Assembly: GCA_902702965.1 (NCBI GenBank)
Contig: CACRXP010000037.1
Coordinates: 1,489,967 to 1,553,966 of the forward strand
Origin: Spirometra erinaceieuropaei
Lineage: Eukaryota; Platyhelminthes; Cestoda; Diphyllobothriidea; Diphyllobothriidae
Direction: 5' to 3'
Length of the DNA: 64,000 nucleotides
This document shows positions 39,669-51,859 of this stretch, one piece after another. The position numbers and the translations under genes were made by a program. The first letter of the stretch is position 1; each line of letters begins with the position of its first letter. Below the pieces are notes generated by a model. That model was not told where the DNA came from and did no database searches. It was given only the letters and a program-made list of their open reading frames with translations.

Positions 39669-42019
39669 CTCCCAGGTTTTAGGGCAGAAAATAAACATAT
39701 CGGGTTTTCAGCTCGGAAACAGTTATGCAGATCGCAAACATGTCATAAACTTGAATCAGCCGATTTTCCTCCTAGCTATGCTTAACCTATTCTAAACGAA
39801 GAGTATGAATGCAAGACTAACCAATAAGGATGTTAGAATCACCATACTTACTCCTAATTCCTCTGCTCTCTAAGACTTTTGTAATAAACGGGATATTCAG
39901 AAGACCCGACTTGAAACCTACGTAAGGAGATGTCCATAATACACATAAGAGATGTGGAATGTAAGCCAGTTATTTTCTTGTTATTCTGAAAAGTTTAACC
40001 GATGATGTGCATAATTTGTGTTCTGAATTTAGTCAGCAATCGCCAACTTTATTTAACTTTTGTGTTGTCGGAAGCAAAACCGCTCTGCTCAGTGGACTCG
40101 GAATTCGGGTGCGTAGAATTGAAGGAAAATCCTTCGGGACATCACTTCGCGCCAAAAAATCATGATGCAAATGTAAGAAAGCATGCGGTGGAAGCTGGCT
40201 CTCATGGTCTTGATTTTATGTTCATCATAGGCAATATGTCTAAAATGATTTCAGATCTATCCCGAATTGGTTAGAGAAGCAGCAACTTGCGTATTGTACG
40301 CTTGCAGAATAAGGCAAATAATGTCATTGTTCTTTCGCCGAAGCACAAGTCTAATTGCCTAATCATGCCACTACGTATTCCTAGGTCACACAAAGGTGAG
40401 AAATACGAAATCAAGAACCTCTATCCCTAAGAGGGTACAGCAGGACCAGTCTTTTGCCTTCCGTTAGGTTGGAAGTAATTATTTCGAATGAATTTTAGGG
40501 GTCCAATCCAGACGAAATTTCAGCAATCAGCGCAGATTATAAGTGTAACCTTTGCCTTTAAAATAGACTGACGCCTACGGGCAGTTAAAATAAAAACAGT
40601 TTCCATAGGATTTTAAAAGTGCACCTGAAAGCCAGATAAAGTTTTCCTTACATGTCTAAAAACTCAACAAATATTCTCTGACTGGATTAGCTTGCTTTTC
40701 AAAAAGTTGCTTTACTCATATATCGGCCCATTTTCGGGGAATAGTTTTACCTGAATTCCCACCGGGGTTGCTAGCTGTGTTTTACTATACCTGCTTTGAT
40801 GGCTATTTTATGTCCTGCGTATTTTCCCCAAACATTTGAGAAAACAACCGCAACTATTGAACGACCCGTGCAACATTCATTGAAAATGTACTAATGTTTC
40901 GAATGGTCGGGGGACACTACTTATTTTTGGCGGCGTTTAACACACTTCAAGACAGGCATTTAGTTAGCACCCGGAGACCTGCTGACCTTTCATGATCCCT
41001 GTAGTTGTGTAGACTTTTGATCTTTCTCTACCTCCAGCTAAGGAAAACTGATTTTCGGGTATCCATTGGGATATGAACAACGTGTCGACCTGTAGTTTGT
41101 ACTTTGGAGGTCGGAGAGAAGAACTTTTCACCCAATTGGCAAGGTAATCCATAGTTGATGAGAGAAGCTAGTTTGCGTGTTGGCGCCCTGACGCGCCGAA
41201 GCATAGACCGTGTTTTTTAGAAAGGCGGGTTTATGTGGCACAAAGAATGATTTGCCTGCTTAGTCTTTGGTTGTTGGCAGTCAGACGTAGGTCCTTGCCC
41301 GCAGCTACCACGAAGCCATATAGGCGGCTGGTCATGGTTTTTATGGACTCGCTTGAATGCTAACGTCTCACGCATTTGTGAAAGATTAATTAATTCACAG
41401 AACCGTGGTACTCCATTCGTGGTAATCCACTGTATACGAGACAGTAATACAGTATGACCACCAAAATTCAATTTGGTGTTTTATGATTTTGCGTGGAGGT
41501 GGCTAAAGTGGGCTTTCTCGCAGGACGTTTAATATGTCTCCAAACGTGTGCTTGGTTGGGTAGCGCGCGATTGTAATGTAATCCAGCAAATGCATTTTCA
41601 AGAAGAATGTTTCAAGGATTTCATTGTATAACATGAAATGCTCTCGTAGAATATTTTTTGGCAAACAATTTGTATTGCATTCAGAAGGTCAAGATCCTTG
41701 CATTTGTTACGGAGGCTACCTAAAAATAAAACATGATAACATGCGATGGCGTGAGGCGCACGGTTTACGGTAATCACAATAACTTAGGACATAAATTTCT
41801 GAAGACGGTAGGCAAGCATACGTGTGCTTTCGGTAAATGCCTATTGGGTGAGTGCGTTGAGATGGGATTGGAGCACAGGCAACGCATGTAAGATAAATGT
41901 TCGTCTTCCCATACCAATCGGGTTTGGTGACAGGGCGAGAGAGAGGAGTAGGGGACGATGAGTTCGGAGACAGCGAAGGTTAAGGAGACGGGGCAAGTAG
42001 GGATCCCGGAGGTTTGCAA
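39669..42019. other. No gene recognised
   Basis: AT-rich unique-looking DNA. Short minus-strand frames at 40964-41152 and 41217-41471 lack splice or motif support. Confidence 0.4.
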
Positions 42020-42155
42020 TAAAATAACCGAAATCTGGCCATGATAGTCATGGAGTTTGTACCAGGTTCTTTTATACGCACAAGACGGGTTTTTGTAACC
42101 TAGTGGTAGTCGCCCCTGTGTTTCTAGAGGACATTTACCCATAGACTTAGGGTAG
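42020..42155 (-). pseudogene. Possible Penelope-like endonuclease remnant
   Basis: Minus-strand translation has NYPKSMGK followed by a segment with PSCAYKR, resembling NYPK...LCAQK in the copies at 30.1 and 34.8 kb. Other parts are too decayed to follow. Confidence 0.35.
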
Positions 42156-42384
42156 TTAGGTGGGAACTTTTAACTTGCAGAGGAGACTGAATTGTGATCC
42201 ATTGAATGCCAGGGATCAAAAATATATGCAGAAATGTCACTGCAGATGCTTGGGAATCGCGCCTTCCGTTAGCATACATAGCTCCTATATGTAAAACTCG
42301 CGGTTAAACACTTAAAGGAACTATAACAACTGCCGTCCCGTCCCCCTTCCGTATCCTACTGGTTGGTAAAGTGATACCACTCAT

Positions 42385-45300
42385 TCTGGCAGCCTGAAAC
42401 ATTCGTTCCCATTTAGACTACCTGAGGAACAACCAACGGAAACGGAGGACGACGCTATCTTCTCGAGAACAGGCGCGTCACCACGCAAGACATCGCTGCT
42501 GTTAGCGAGACCAGCTTCACCTAACAAGGCTGCCTGGAGGAGGTGGGTGCTGACTGCACCTTTTTCTAGAGCGGCTGCCCAGTGGATGACGTCGTCAGTG
42601 AAATCCGGAACGACGTCGTGGGGAGACTGCCCTATCCGCCACAGGGTATCAACGAATGGCTGATGTTCCTGCCTCTTCATCAATCAAAATTCGCTACCAT
42701 CATCAGTGACAACGTCCAACAATGACCAACTCAGACAAGGCGAAGTCTAAATTTTACAAAGAACTGCAAGTCCTCCTAGCGACTATTCCGAAGGCAGATA
42801 AGTTGACTGCTCTTGATGACTTCAGCGCTCGCGTCGGGACAAACAATGCTGCCTGCAAGGGAGTGTTGCGTCCTTACTGAATCGACGGCTGCAAAGAAAG
42901 TAATCTTTTGGTTTACGGACCTGCGCGGAACACCGCTTTCACTGGACCAACACCTTTCGCATGCCGAAGCGGGAAAAGGTCACTTAGATGTACCCTCAAT
43001 CGCGAAGCTAACAGCTGCTGGAGTACGTTCTCATTCGAAGAAAATATAGACAGAACGTGCTAGTGATACAGGCAATCTGTGACGTCGATGGCTAGACTGG
43101 TCACCGTCTCGTCATCTTCATGTTGAGACTCTGAATGCACTCCCACAGGAGGCCACAAGAGACCGTCACGCTGGTTATATACTGTTGTGTGAATTTGCCT
43201 GCTCATTACAAAATTTCAGGAATCAGTTCGCCCACCACCTGGAAGGACTGCCGGCGCAAGACAGCCACTTTACAATGGGAATTCGATGGTGTCAACTATG
43301 AACTCCTATCCTCTCGACTGCACCGGACGTCCTCAGTCGCGTACGTCGCTAACATCAGGAGAGGTTCGACGACAACAGCACCGTCACTGGCATTTTGCTC
43401 GCTAAAATGCACAGGCTGCACAAAGCCTACACGAATCATTAAACTGATAGAGACAGAGCAGCTTTTTTTCGTTATCGTCGCATCGTACAGCACCGATTAA
43501 GGTTGATGCAGGATGCCAGGATGACCCGCTGTACAGAGGAAATCCAGGGGTATGCCGACCGCAATGAATTCAAGAATGTCTGCTCATCATTCAAGGTGAT
43601 CAACGATCCCCAATTGTAGGAACCGTGTTACATCTCATCCCCGATGGAACAATGCTTCTGACGACGAAATCACAGATTCTGATGTGCTGGGTCGAGCACT
43701 TAAAAATCTCCTCAGTCTCCCATCTACGATCTTCGACGCCGCCAAATGACCAATTACCCAAAGTGGAAACTAGTGACGACCTAAAAACAGCCTCTTTCTA
43801 CCCCAGAAACAAGTCACGCCATGCACCAAAACTCCAGCCAGAAGGCAACGGAATTTGACGCTAATCAGGCCGACATCTACAAGCACTTCAGCCACCAACT
43901 AATGGAATAACTACCACTGCTATTCCGGGAGCTATGATGCCAGATAGGGGTTCCTCAGTATTTTAACGACGCGAATATCGTACATCTCTGCAAACGGAGA
44001 AGGAACCGGTAAGTCTGTGATAACCGCAGAGTAATTATGCTGCCCAACACCGCTGGGAAGATCTTCGTTCGCAACCTCCTCAGCCATCTCCATGATCATC
44101 TCGAACGAGGACTTCTTCCGGAAACCCAGTGTGACTTTCGACGACATCGCAGAAACATTGACACAATCTTCGCCACTCGTCAGCTAAAAGACGAGTGCCT
44201 CGCAGATCTGACGAAAGCCTTTTACACGGTTGGTACTGAAAGAATAAAGAAAGTCACGCAGAAATGTTGCTGTTTTGAACGATCTATGCGTACAAAGGCG
44301 TCAGCTCCACGACGCGATAATGGCGCGCGTCACGGACGACGGAACCGTCTCAAACGCACATTTAGTTTTAATGAGGTGCGGCACGATTGCGTACTCGCCC
44401 TATTATCCTTAGCACCACGTTTACTGTCATATTTATGTACGCCTACCGTGACGAGCGCACAGGGATCCGTATCGCCTACAGGACGACGGACATCTTCTCA
44501 ACAGCCAGCATATGCAGGCCTCAGCACGTCTATCCACGATTACAGTCCACGACCTGCTCATCGTTGATCTCTGCACTTACCACACCGCGTCAAATGCTGA
44601 CATGCGAGGCAACATGAACCTCTTCGCCACAGGGTTGCCGACTTCGAACTGACCACCAACGCGAATTAAATGACAGTAATACGCTAACCATCACCCAACA
44701 TGGAATACAACGCTCCTCGAATCAGTGTTAACGACAGCCAACTGTAGGCCGTGAAAAAATCCGCCTTCCTAGGAAGCATACTCTCGTGCAGCGCAAAATC
44801 GACAATGAGGTTGCTCATCGGACCTCCAAAGCCAGCCAAGATTACGCCCGGTTGCAAGCCTCCATGTGGAATTGTCCCCGCTTACAACTGAGCGCTAGAG
44901 TGAAAATATGCACTTTTGTCTTAGTCGCCTACACAGAACACTAAAGCTGAGATGGCAGGACAGAACCCCGGAAACGGAAGTTCTGGGACAGACCGGAATC
45001 CCCAGCATCCACGTCCTGATGAGATAAATGCAACTGCGATGGTACGGTTGTCTCGTGACAATGGACGACGCTCGCTTTCCAAAACTACTCCTTTATGGAG
45101 ACGTCGTTAAGTGTGCTCGCCGACAGGGTCAAATCCACCACCACGAGGACACCACCACGATAACTCCTGGGGGCAGCTGCAAATCGACTGAAGACTTAGG
45201 AAGTCTCCGCACAAAATCAACTGGCCTGGAAATAGAAGTGAAGACTAGAGCAGATATCTCTGAAGGCAGCCAGGTCGTCGCTCCTAAAGCCAAAAGGGAG

Positions 45301-45785
45301 CGCGTAAGTCCCAGGAGTCCCTCACCCACAACATGAATGATCCAACACTTCCAACATGCCTACGATGTCAACGATGCTCGAATCGACCTCGCTGAACATC
45401 ACTGGACTCAACGTACCAACGACCTGACAACCCCAACCTCTGCCTCCGCGTCTATTCCTGATACAACCCCTTACGACGTCCACGACGGCGGCCACCCTCA
45501 ACACCGCTTTTCTGATTCCCCGTGTCCTGCCTCAGTCGGCCATCGCAACCGTGATCTCTGCCAAAACTTTTGCTGTGACGACCGCCACAATAACCTCTAC
45601 CACCTCTGCTATCAAGCGAAACGCTGCCGATGCCTCGTTAACTACCAGCCTCACAATCACAACTCTCACCTCTAGCGATGTGGATTCGGCCCCATCTGCC
45701 CTCATTTCAGTCACAAATTCACCTTCACCCACGAGCCTGTCCGGTCACTTGCGAATCCACCGCACAGAGACCGATGAACCATTGC
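42385..45785 (+). pseudogene. Broken non-LTR retrotransposon (EEP endonuclease, RT, C2H2-like tail)
   Basis: Plus-strand translations in shifting frames give a colinear LINE of a type common in flatworm genomes, probably RTE-like. An endonuclease/exonuclease-type domain spans about 42385-43100 (NIRSHLDY near the start; [20 protein letters not shown] and DDFSARVG near 42745-42835). The middle region has PDGTMLLTTKSQILMCW (43640). The RT follows (LPNTAGKIFVRNLL, LLPETQCDFRRHR near 44040-44150; DLTKAFYTV at 44210; YRDERTGIRIAYR near 44445). A C-terminal part at 45028 (MQLRWYGCL) and a Thr/Ser/Pro-rich tail end with SLSGHLRIHRTET near 45740, a C2H2 zinc-finger remnant. The catalytic box normally ending in A-D-D reads IVDL at 44560-44571. 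Many stops and frameshifts make it dead. No target duplication was found. Confidence 0.8.
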
Positions 45786-46046
45786 CATGAACTACCTGAG
45801 TCATGGTTCTTTGGTCCTCAATCTATTAACAAGTGCAATGACCTACCACTCCATATTAGGTGCTGAGAATTAGCTTGGGCGAAGTAATTGCTAAGCAGGG
45901 CGCATGCAGGCGAACACTGTGCCGGTGAACCAGATGGCCGAGTAATCATCAAACCGACATCCAACAGGGGCTATGAAATTGGTGTAATTAACGACTTGAA
46001 GGCCAGACAACAAGCAATTGTCGCATCAAATGCAAAAATAGCAGTC
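45786..46046 (+). pseudogene. Penelope endonuclease 3' end joined to LINE tail
   Basis: ESWFFGPQSINKCNDLPL at about 45800-45855 is the C-terminal block of a Penelope GIY-YIG protein; the same block recurs at 55836-55900 and, reversed, near 56750. It starts within a few codons of the LINE zinc-finger tail and runs to the hairpin at 46047. It may be the 3' part of a tandem upstream copy (the pLTR arrangement of Penelope elements) or a separate truncated insertion. Confidence 0.65.
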
Positions 46047-46087
46047 TCTGAAGATGAGTAGAAGAAGCGTTTACTCGAAACGTCAGA
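46047..46087 (+). ncRNA. Hammerhead-like hairpin, upstream Penelope pLTR
   Basis: TCTGA and TCAGA form a five-pair outer stem. Inside, GAGTAGA pairs with TTTACTC (seven pairs including one G-T) around a 7-nt loop. The flanking single-stranded parts are AGAT and GAAACG. A CTGA-x-GA-like strand and a GAAA strand around a stem recall the hammerhead motifs described in Penelope terminal repeats, but the core has an extra base, so self-cleavage is not assured. Confidence 0.5.
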
Positions 46088-48640
46088 ACTCCAATACACC
46101 TCCCCCGGTGAGCGTCACGATTTCTTTTGATATGCCACCTGGGAATCGCATTTTCACTACTATTGATGTAAGTTACGGGCGCGAAGCGCTTCAACTGGTT
46201 CGTCGTAAAAAAAATCTGTCCTTTGACAGGCCTCGACCTATGCACAGCTCAATTTCCTTCACAGATGCCTTGTCAGCTATGTTATGCCTAAATGTCTTTC
46301 CTACAAGCCTCCAATCAACACGGAACTGGCTAAAGAAACGATGTTCCGTCATAGCCGGCGAATGACAAGGGTACTCATGCAATATGTCACCTTCGACTAA
46401 GGAAATACGCACAAATTGCCGACAACTTCAGGATGCTTGTTACATGCCGTTGTGGTGAATCGACCGCCATTACATTGGAGAACACCTTGATATCATTGGG
46501 ACGAAAGAAACGTGCTAACAGAGATGCTGACTTAACAGTAAGGTTCATGGCCCTGCAGACCGCACAATCCCGGGAACCTGAACAAACGTTAGTACACAAC
46601 CTCTCGTCAAAACATCTTACTGAAGCGCAAACAAAAGTTCTACAACGTGGATCTGGTTTTAACACAACTGACGCCGACCCGGTCACATTTGTTGCTTTTT
46701 TCGAATCTGTGCTACGTCAAACCGGCGCCACAGACGAGGCAAAAGACCTCCTCCGACATCAAATATCTTCTCATGTTACACCGAAAAACCCATTGGCTGC
46801 TAAGAGATGAACAAGAGATCCTAAAGGAGTTGGAAGCGGACATCGAAATAGTTAATCTGCCCGCTGACAAAGGCCGATCAATCGTTATCCTTGACAAGGT
46901 AGATTACCGAAGCAAGTCCTCATGCCCCTCAACAACCGGGAGTCCTACATGGCCAGCAACGCCACCAGTCTAAATTCCCTACTGGCAAAGGTTAACAGAA
47001 TTTTGTCACGACTAAAGAATGAAAAAGCCATCACCATCAAAGACTGGTATATGGCAAAGTCCACAGCATCACCGATGGCGAGATTCTACAGTCTTCCAAA
47101 GGTACACAAGCCAGATGTTCCCCTCCGACTAATCGTCTCTCTCCGAGGCACACTCACATACGGTCTCGCAAATTGGCTGTTTCAGAAGATACGTTTTCTA
47201 ACCGCGGGCTCACAGACAACGGAACACTCAGCAGAGCAATTCCTCAACAAAATAAGGGCGGTCACGATCGAACCGAATGAGGGGATGGTGTCATTTGACA
47301 TCGCCTCCCTCTTCACGTCCATACCGCAGGCCCTTGCGGTCGAGACTCTCGGTGACCTGTTACGTCAGAATTACGACGAAGGTGATGGCCAGCCCACAAC
47401 TCAGGGTCTCATAGAACTCATTTGGCACTGTCTCGAAACATTTTTTTATTTTCGAAAGGATCACATATGAACAAATTAAGAGCACTCCGATGGCTTCAGT
47501 CATTTCCTGATTCATTGCCGAAGCGGTTCTGCAAAAACTCGAGAAACGACTGTATGAGGAATGCAAACCCAAGTTTCGGGCACGCTACGTCGATGATACC
47601 TTCGTAATCATCGATCAAGATAATATTAACCAATATGAAGAGCTACGTACCTCAATTATTTCTGACCCACAGTTCACGCTGGAAGAAGTGGACAGCAAAC
47701 TTTCATTCTTGGATGTTCTTGTCTCACGCCAACCAGAGGGCAAACTGGCGACGTCAATCTACAAAAAACCGATGAGCAAGCTGCAAATGCTCAGTTACAA
47801 CAGCAACCACCCACTGCAACAGAAACGAAGCTGTGTACGCACGCTATACCGACGGGTGAAAACTCATTGCAGCACTCCAGTCGCCAAACTGGACGAAATG
47901 AGGCTCTTCCACGAACTCTTCAGAGCAACTGCTATCCGCGAACATTCGTTGAACGGAGCCGATAGCAACCAAGGAAGCGGAATGAAGAACGTAGTCATCC
48001 AAAATCGTGGAGGAGCATTCCATACATGAAAGGGGTCTCCGACGCCGTAGCCAGATACCTCGCGCCACTCGGAATGAGCGTTGCCCACAGGCCCGACTCA
48101 ACAATCCGCCGGTAAGTGATGCGGCCAAAAGACCCGATCCCTAAGCAGGAGAAGTCTACAGACTTCAGCGCAGGTGCGGAATGTGCAACTGCGTTGGGGA
48201 AACCGGCCGACGGCTGCGAATGTGCATGCACGAGCATAAGTTGGCCGTGCGAAAGTTGGGGCTAAAGTCGGAGGTTGCAACCCATGTCAGTCAGTCAGTC
48301 CAAATAGGACACGTCTTCAACTTTGACGCCGTTGAAATTGTGGGCAGAGGTGCTGATCATACGGCAAGGCAGGTGCAAGAAGCCTGGATGTCTACCTACT
48401 GTTCTGTCAACCGCCACGTCAATTTGCCTCCCCCCGATCTGGTCTTACGGACATTTTTGACGGGGGACAGTCACAGCGCGGGACAAGCGGGGTCGTCAAT
48501 TATCGCGGCGGTCTACGATGATGGGCGGGATTCAGGTCACGGTGACATGCGGGTCGGATGCAGCCACACAGACGGTATTGGCGGGTCAGGCATCAAACAA
48601 AGTGCGAGATATAAGGAAAGCTGTGTGCATGACTTCTCAG
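46047..48640 (+). pseudogene. Penelope-like element with RT and GIY-YIG endonuclease
   Basis: A nearly full-length coding region interrupted by frameshifts and stops. In order: an N-terminal part (46054-46365); VHNLSSKHLTEAQTKVLQRG (46590-46640), typical of Penelope proteins; LPADKGRSIVILDK (46856-46897), the DKG region; RT segments LPKVHKPDVPLR (47092-47127), VSFDIASLFTSIPQ (47288) and the intact catalytic YVDD (47586-47597); LSFLDVLVSRQPEGK (47700); KRSCVRTLYRRV (near 47823); a GIY-YIG nuclease with VYRL and NCVGETGRRLR (48145-48225); and the C-terminal WMSTYCSVNRHVNLPPPD block (48390-48440). RT copies RNA and the nuclease opens the target in this family. A frameshift separates RT from the nuclease near 48120-48150. 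Related hairpins mark both ends. Confidence 0.85.
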
Positions 48641-48642
48641 TC

Positions 48643-48683
48643 TCTGAAGATGGGTAGAAGAAACATCTACTCGAAAAGTCAGA
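48643..48683 (+). ncRNA. Hammerhead-like hairpin, downstream Penelope end
   Basis: The same 41-nt hairpin as at 46047, with GGGTAGA pairing to TCTACTC. Two stem substitutions relative to the upstream copy keep pairing (A-T becomes G-T; G-T becomes G-C). The distal GAAAC is GAAAA here. It is followed, as upstream, by CTCCAATACACCTC. Confidence 0.5.
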
Positions 48684-48960
48684 CCTCCAATACACCTCTC
48701 CCGGTGAACGCCTCCTCTTCTTTTGAAATGTACCAATGCTTGATGAAGGCGGCGTCGTAAATTTTCGTGTGTATGCGGTAGCATAGCGACTACATCATAT
48801 AAATACTGCAACATCCTGTCCATGAAGTGTTCGTATCTGCTCCTATCTCTGATGTTGCTTTCTGGCATGAATTGGAAACGTCAGGCGAATAAAGTTCTTG
48901 CTCCGGCAACCGCGTCGACCTCTTCCCGCATAAACTTATCATCGGGCCGGAACGCTAAAG
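48684..48960 (+). repeat. Start of a downstream Penelope repeat copy
   Basis: The sequence after the hairpin repeats the beginning of the element (CTCCAATACACCTC, CCGGTGA, then TCTTTTGA), giving the head-to-tail partial duplication typical of Penelope elements. Homology to 46088-46150 is clear for about 50-60 bp and then fades. The right end is uncertain. Confidence 0.45.
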
Positions 48961-50563
48961 TAGCTTATGCAATGGCGTTCCCTATCTCTCTGCATCCCAC
49001 CGCTGTTATCCGTTCCGTAATATACCACAACGGTGCCACGGGGCCGTCTGCCTGTTTTTATTGCTTGTTTTTGTATCCTACTTTGCTGACATAGGAATCT
49101 GTCTAACTTAAAATTGCCCTTCTTCGAAGATCGTTCCTTTTTCAACACCTTTAGACTTATAGTTATTCGGTAACATGAGTAATTTCTGTATTCGTCTTTT
49201 ACTTGAAAAGCTCGGTCATCTTACAAATTGTCAACCGTAAATTCTGATTTGTAGTGTTTCCGCGAACAATAAACCCCAAGCTTGACTTTTTGCTAATTAG
49301 AAGTATTCGTACGAAGTAACCAATCATTACCCATGTAAATGTATCGGCCGGATGATGAGTTGCTGAACACATATGTTCGCCAACTGACATTTTAATCGTA
49401 ATATGGGAAGTTTCGCAGACTTAACCAATCAGCCTTCGCTTAGAGGGCAAAAAATGAAGATTTTTTCACTGTCTGTTTTTTAGTTGATGTTCATATGTCT
49501 GCGCAGAATTCGAGTATACCCCTTCATTCACGAGTTAATGCGGTCCCTCAATATCCGTATTTTTATTTCCCAATGTGTTTTATTAAAGGCTTTGCTGCGA
49601 ACATTTATGCTCAACATACAACTACTAGAGCAAAATATAGAGGCCTTACTTATTTCTGCTGCCCGCCGAAAAATATGATGAGCAAATTTTCTGTTCAGTA
49701 GTGATTATTTTGATGGAGTGTCTCCAAGTCTGCTTGAACGAGATCTGTAACTTAAGACTTCAAACTCTTCACATCTTCTTTATATTTAACGAACCAAGCT
49801 CATACCTGAGAGAGACTTGCGAATGTTTAGTCCAGGCGCAAATTTCCATCCTGATCAAAGAAGACGATCATGCTTCACTTCTGTTTGGAGATTTATTGCT
49901 GGTGCATGCGCGCGCATGCAACCCGAGCTGGCTGTACTTCACTTCTGTTAGATCTAAACAGGAGGAACCGGTGCTCATTGCATTTTATAGTCGATTTGCG
50001 CTAAGACTGGGAGAGTTCCGAACCACTGTGGCACACGGGTGAGGCACGTCACATTAGTGCCTAGACTCAATCTTCCCATTAATTAACAGAAACGCCCTGA
50101 CAAACTGCTGACCCTCGGATGAGTGAACAGAGAAGTACGCCTACTTTTCGCATGGCTGACCGTCATCACTGCACCGGTCAACCTCGCCTGTTGCAAAACC
50201 ATTGCATCCTACCTCGGGGGCACTGCCCCGGAACCACTCGGCCTTGTACAATGCGGGCACACTTATGCACTGCCCTTAGCTGCTGTTTATGTCTCGAATG
50301 AGGCACAGCTCAACACTTAAGACCAAAAGTGTCGCACCCCTTTTAAGGCAACTCATACCACGCCAAAACATGACTTCTCGCGTAATGCGATAAACAAAAC
50401 TTATTAACCTACCTCTGGACCACAAATACAATCAGCTGAAACCAAACAAACGCTCTCTGCCTCCCGACTGAAGACTGCCAGTTCACATCGTTGCCATGCC
50501 GTCGGTTAGTTTTGCCCGAAATAACAACTCGGAGAATCCCCTCTAGTGTCCCCCTGCGCTGTG
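48961..50563. other. No gene recognised
   Basis: Short frames only. A GC-richer patch at 50040-50330 may be an unnamed repeat. Confidence 0.35.
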
Positions 50564-50618
50564 TTCTTCTTCTTGTTTTTCTTCTTCTTCTTCTTCTTCT
50601 TCTTCTTCTTCTTCTTCT
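50564..50618 (+). repeat. CTT microsatellite
   Basis: About 13 uninterrupted CTT units at 50581-50618 with an imperfect run before them. Confidence 0.9.
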
Positions 50619-51061
50619 ATAACAGGTGACTTGATTGAATGATGGTAAACCCCAGTGCACACTCATTACTTATGCCTCGGCACCCCAACATTAAACAACT
50701 AAACGCATGTTCAGGCTATTATAGTCCACCGATAATCATAGTTTGCCCAGTCGCGAAAATAACCCGGTCCAACTTATAATTGAGAATAACGCTGAAATTA
50801 CTTCCACTTAACGTGGCTTTTATGGTAATCTGAGATCCTCGACTCTTCCATTGGAAACGAGTACATGTGCACTTTGGAATCAGATCGAGTGTAGAGTGCA
50901 CAAAAATAGAAAAGAAGACCGATCGGGCACCGAAACAATCTGTTCATTGTCTTTTGCTCTCTAACTCGTGAAGGAGTCCATTGTCAGCGATAGTAGCAAC
51001 AACAGAACGAACGACGGCTGCAAGGCGCGCTAGTCAATTATCAACGGCTATTACAAGAGTG

Positions 51062-51851
51062 GGTAACAATCGGGAGATGGCACCCAAAAAAAATCAATTA
51101 CCTAGAAATAATACCTTTAACAGTGGACGCAAACGCCTTCAGGCTATATCAGCGGATGCAGGCCTACTTTAACGCACTACTTGGACTTTCCGCGACGGCC
51201 TAACATGAGCTGACCGAACGAACATCGCAGGAGGTTACATGGAAGATGGTCGCTGTTACCCAACCTTCCCCATCGTTAAACCCGTACACCTGAATATACG
51301 GCATACATTCGCATTATGGCAGGTTATTACAAAACGAAATCACTTTTAAAAGGATGAGGCTGCGCAACATGGGACAGGAACAGTTCCCAGGCATCTGTCA
51401 AAGACATGGCATTGAGGCCAAACCAAAGACGATACTGTACTTCGTCTATGTGAGCCCACACAGCTCGACCACATACAGGGCCTCCCTCGTGGAGTTTCCT
51501 ATTCAGTCTACTCCGGTATGCCTCAGTGGCATTGGTGTGACGTCCGGTGGTAGGGTGCTTGAAGTTCTTTGAGTGCTTAACACAGAAATGTACATAACCT
51601 TCTGAGGGAAAACGTCTATACGCCTTCCACTCGTCCGTTATCACTATGCTGTCTTTGGTGACCCATTTTGTAATATCGGAACGGAGAGCGGGCCAACTTC
51701 GAACATTCGCCTGTTCAAATAAGGCTTTCTGTCGGCTAGTATCGTACATCCCGACCAGCCACCACCCATAAAACCCCTATTACCACCTGTCCCGTAAGAC
51801 AGGCTGCTTCGGTTAGGCGGATATTTTGGGTGCCATCTCCCGATTGGTACC
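51062..51851 (-). mobile_element. Merlin DNA transposon, internally deleted
   Basis: Terminal inverted repeats of about 28 bp: the left end GGTAACAATCGGGAGATGGC matches the reverse complement of the right end with one mismatch (GGTACCAATCGGGAGATGGC), and homology continues into CACCCAAAA. The flanks hold an 8-bp direct repeat with one mismatch, CAAGAGTG (51054-51061) and CAAGACTG (51852-51859). The encoded transposase fragment is IS1016/ISXO2-like, which defines the eukaryotic Merlin superfamily, known from schistosomes. At 790 bp it is too short for a full transposase gene, so it is a deletion derivative needing a partner. Confidence 0.88.
51327..51749 (-). pseudogene. Merlin transposase, C-terminal DDE part
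   Basis: A 140-codon minus-strand frame with VITDEWKAYRRF (second catalytic Asp at residue 39), HFCVKHSKNFKHP, GRHTNATEAYRSRL (Glu at residue 76) and EVQYRLWFG, the usual order in ISXO2/IS1595-type DDE transposases. Upstream in the same frame GWWLVGM can be read, then a stop near 51776. The N-terminal domain and first catalytic Asp are lost; the remaining space to the right TIR is under 80 bp. It is oriented from the right TIR inwards. Confidence 0.85.
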
Positions 51852-51859
51852 CAAGACTG

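Noticed and set aside
42381..42683. 100-codon minus-strand frame
   Set aside because: It is antisense to the LINE endonuclease region read on the plus strand.
50564..50618. Poly-Arg/Lys peptide frame
   Set aside because: Produced by the CTT microsatellite read in antisense.
51327..51749. Bacterial IS contamination (ISXO2-like transposase)
   Set aside because: Matching TIRs, an 8-bp duplication and AT-rich eukaryotic flanks fit a eukaryotic Merlin element.
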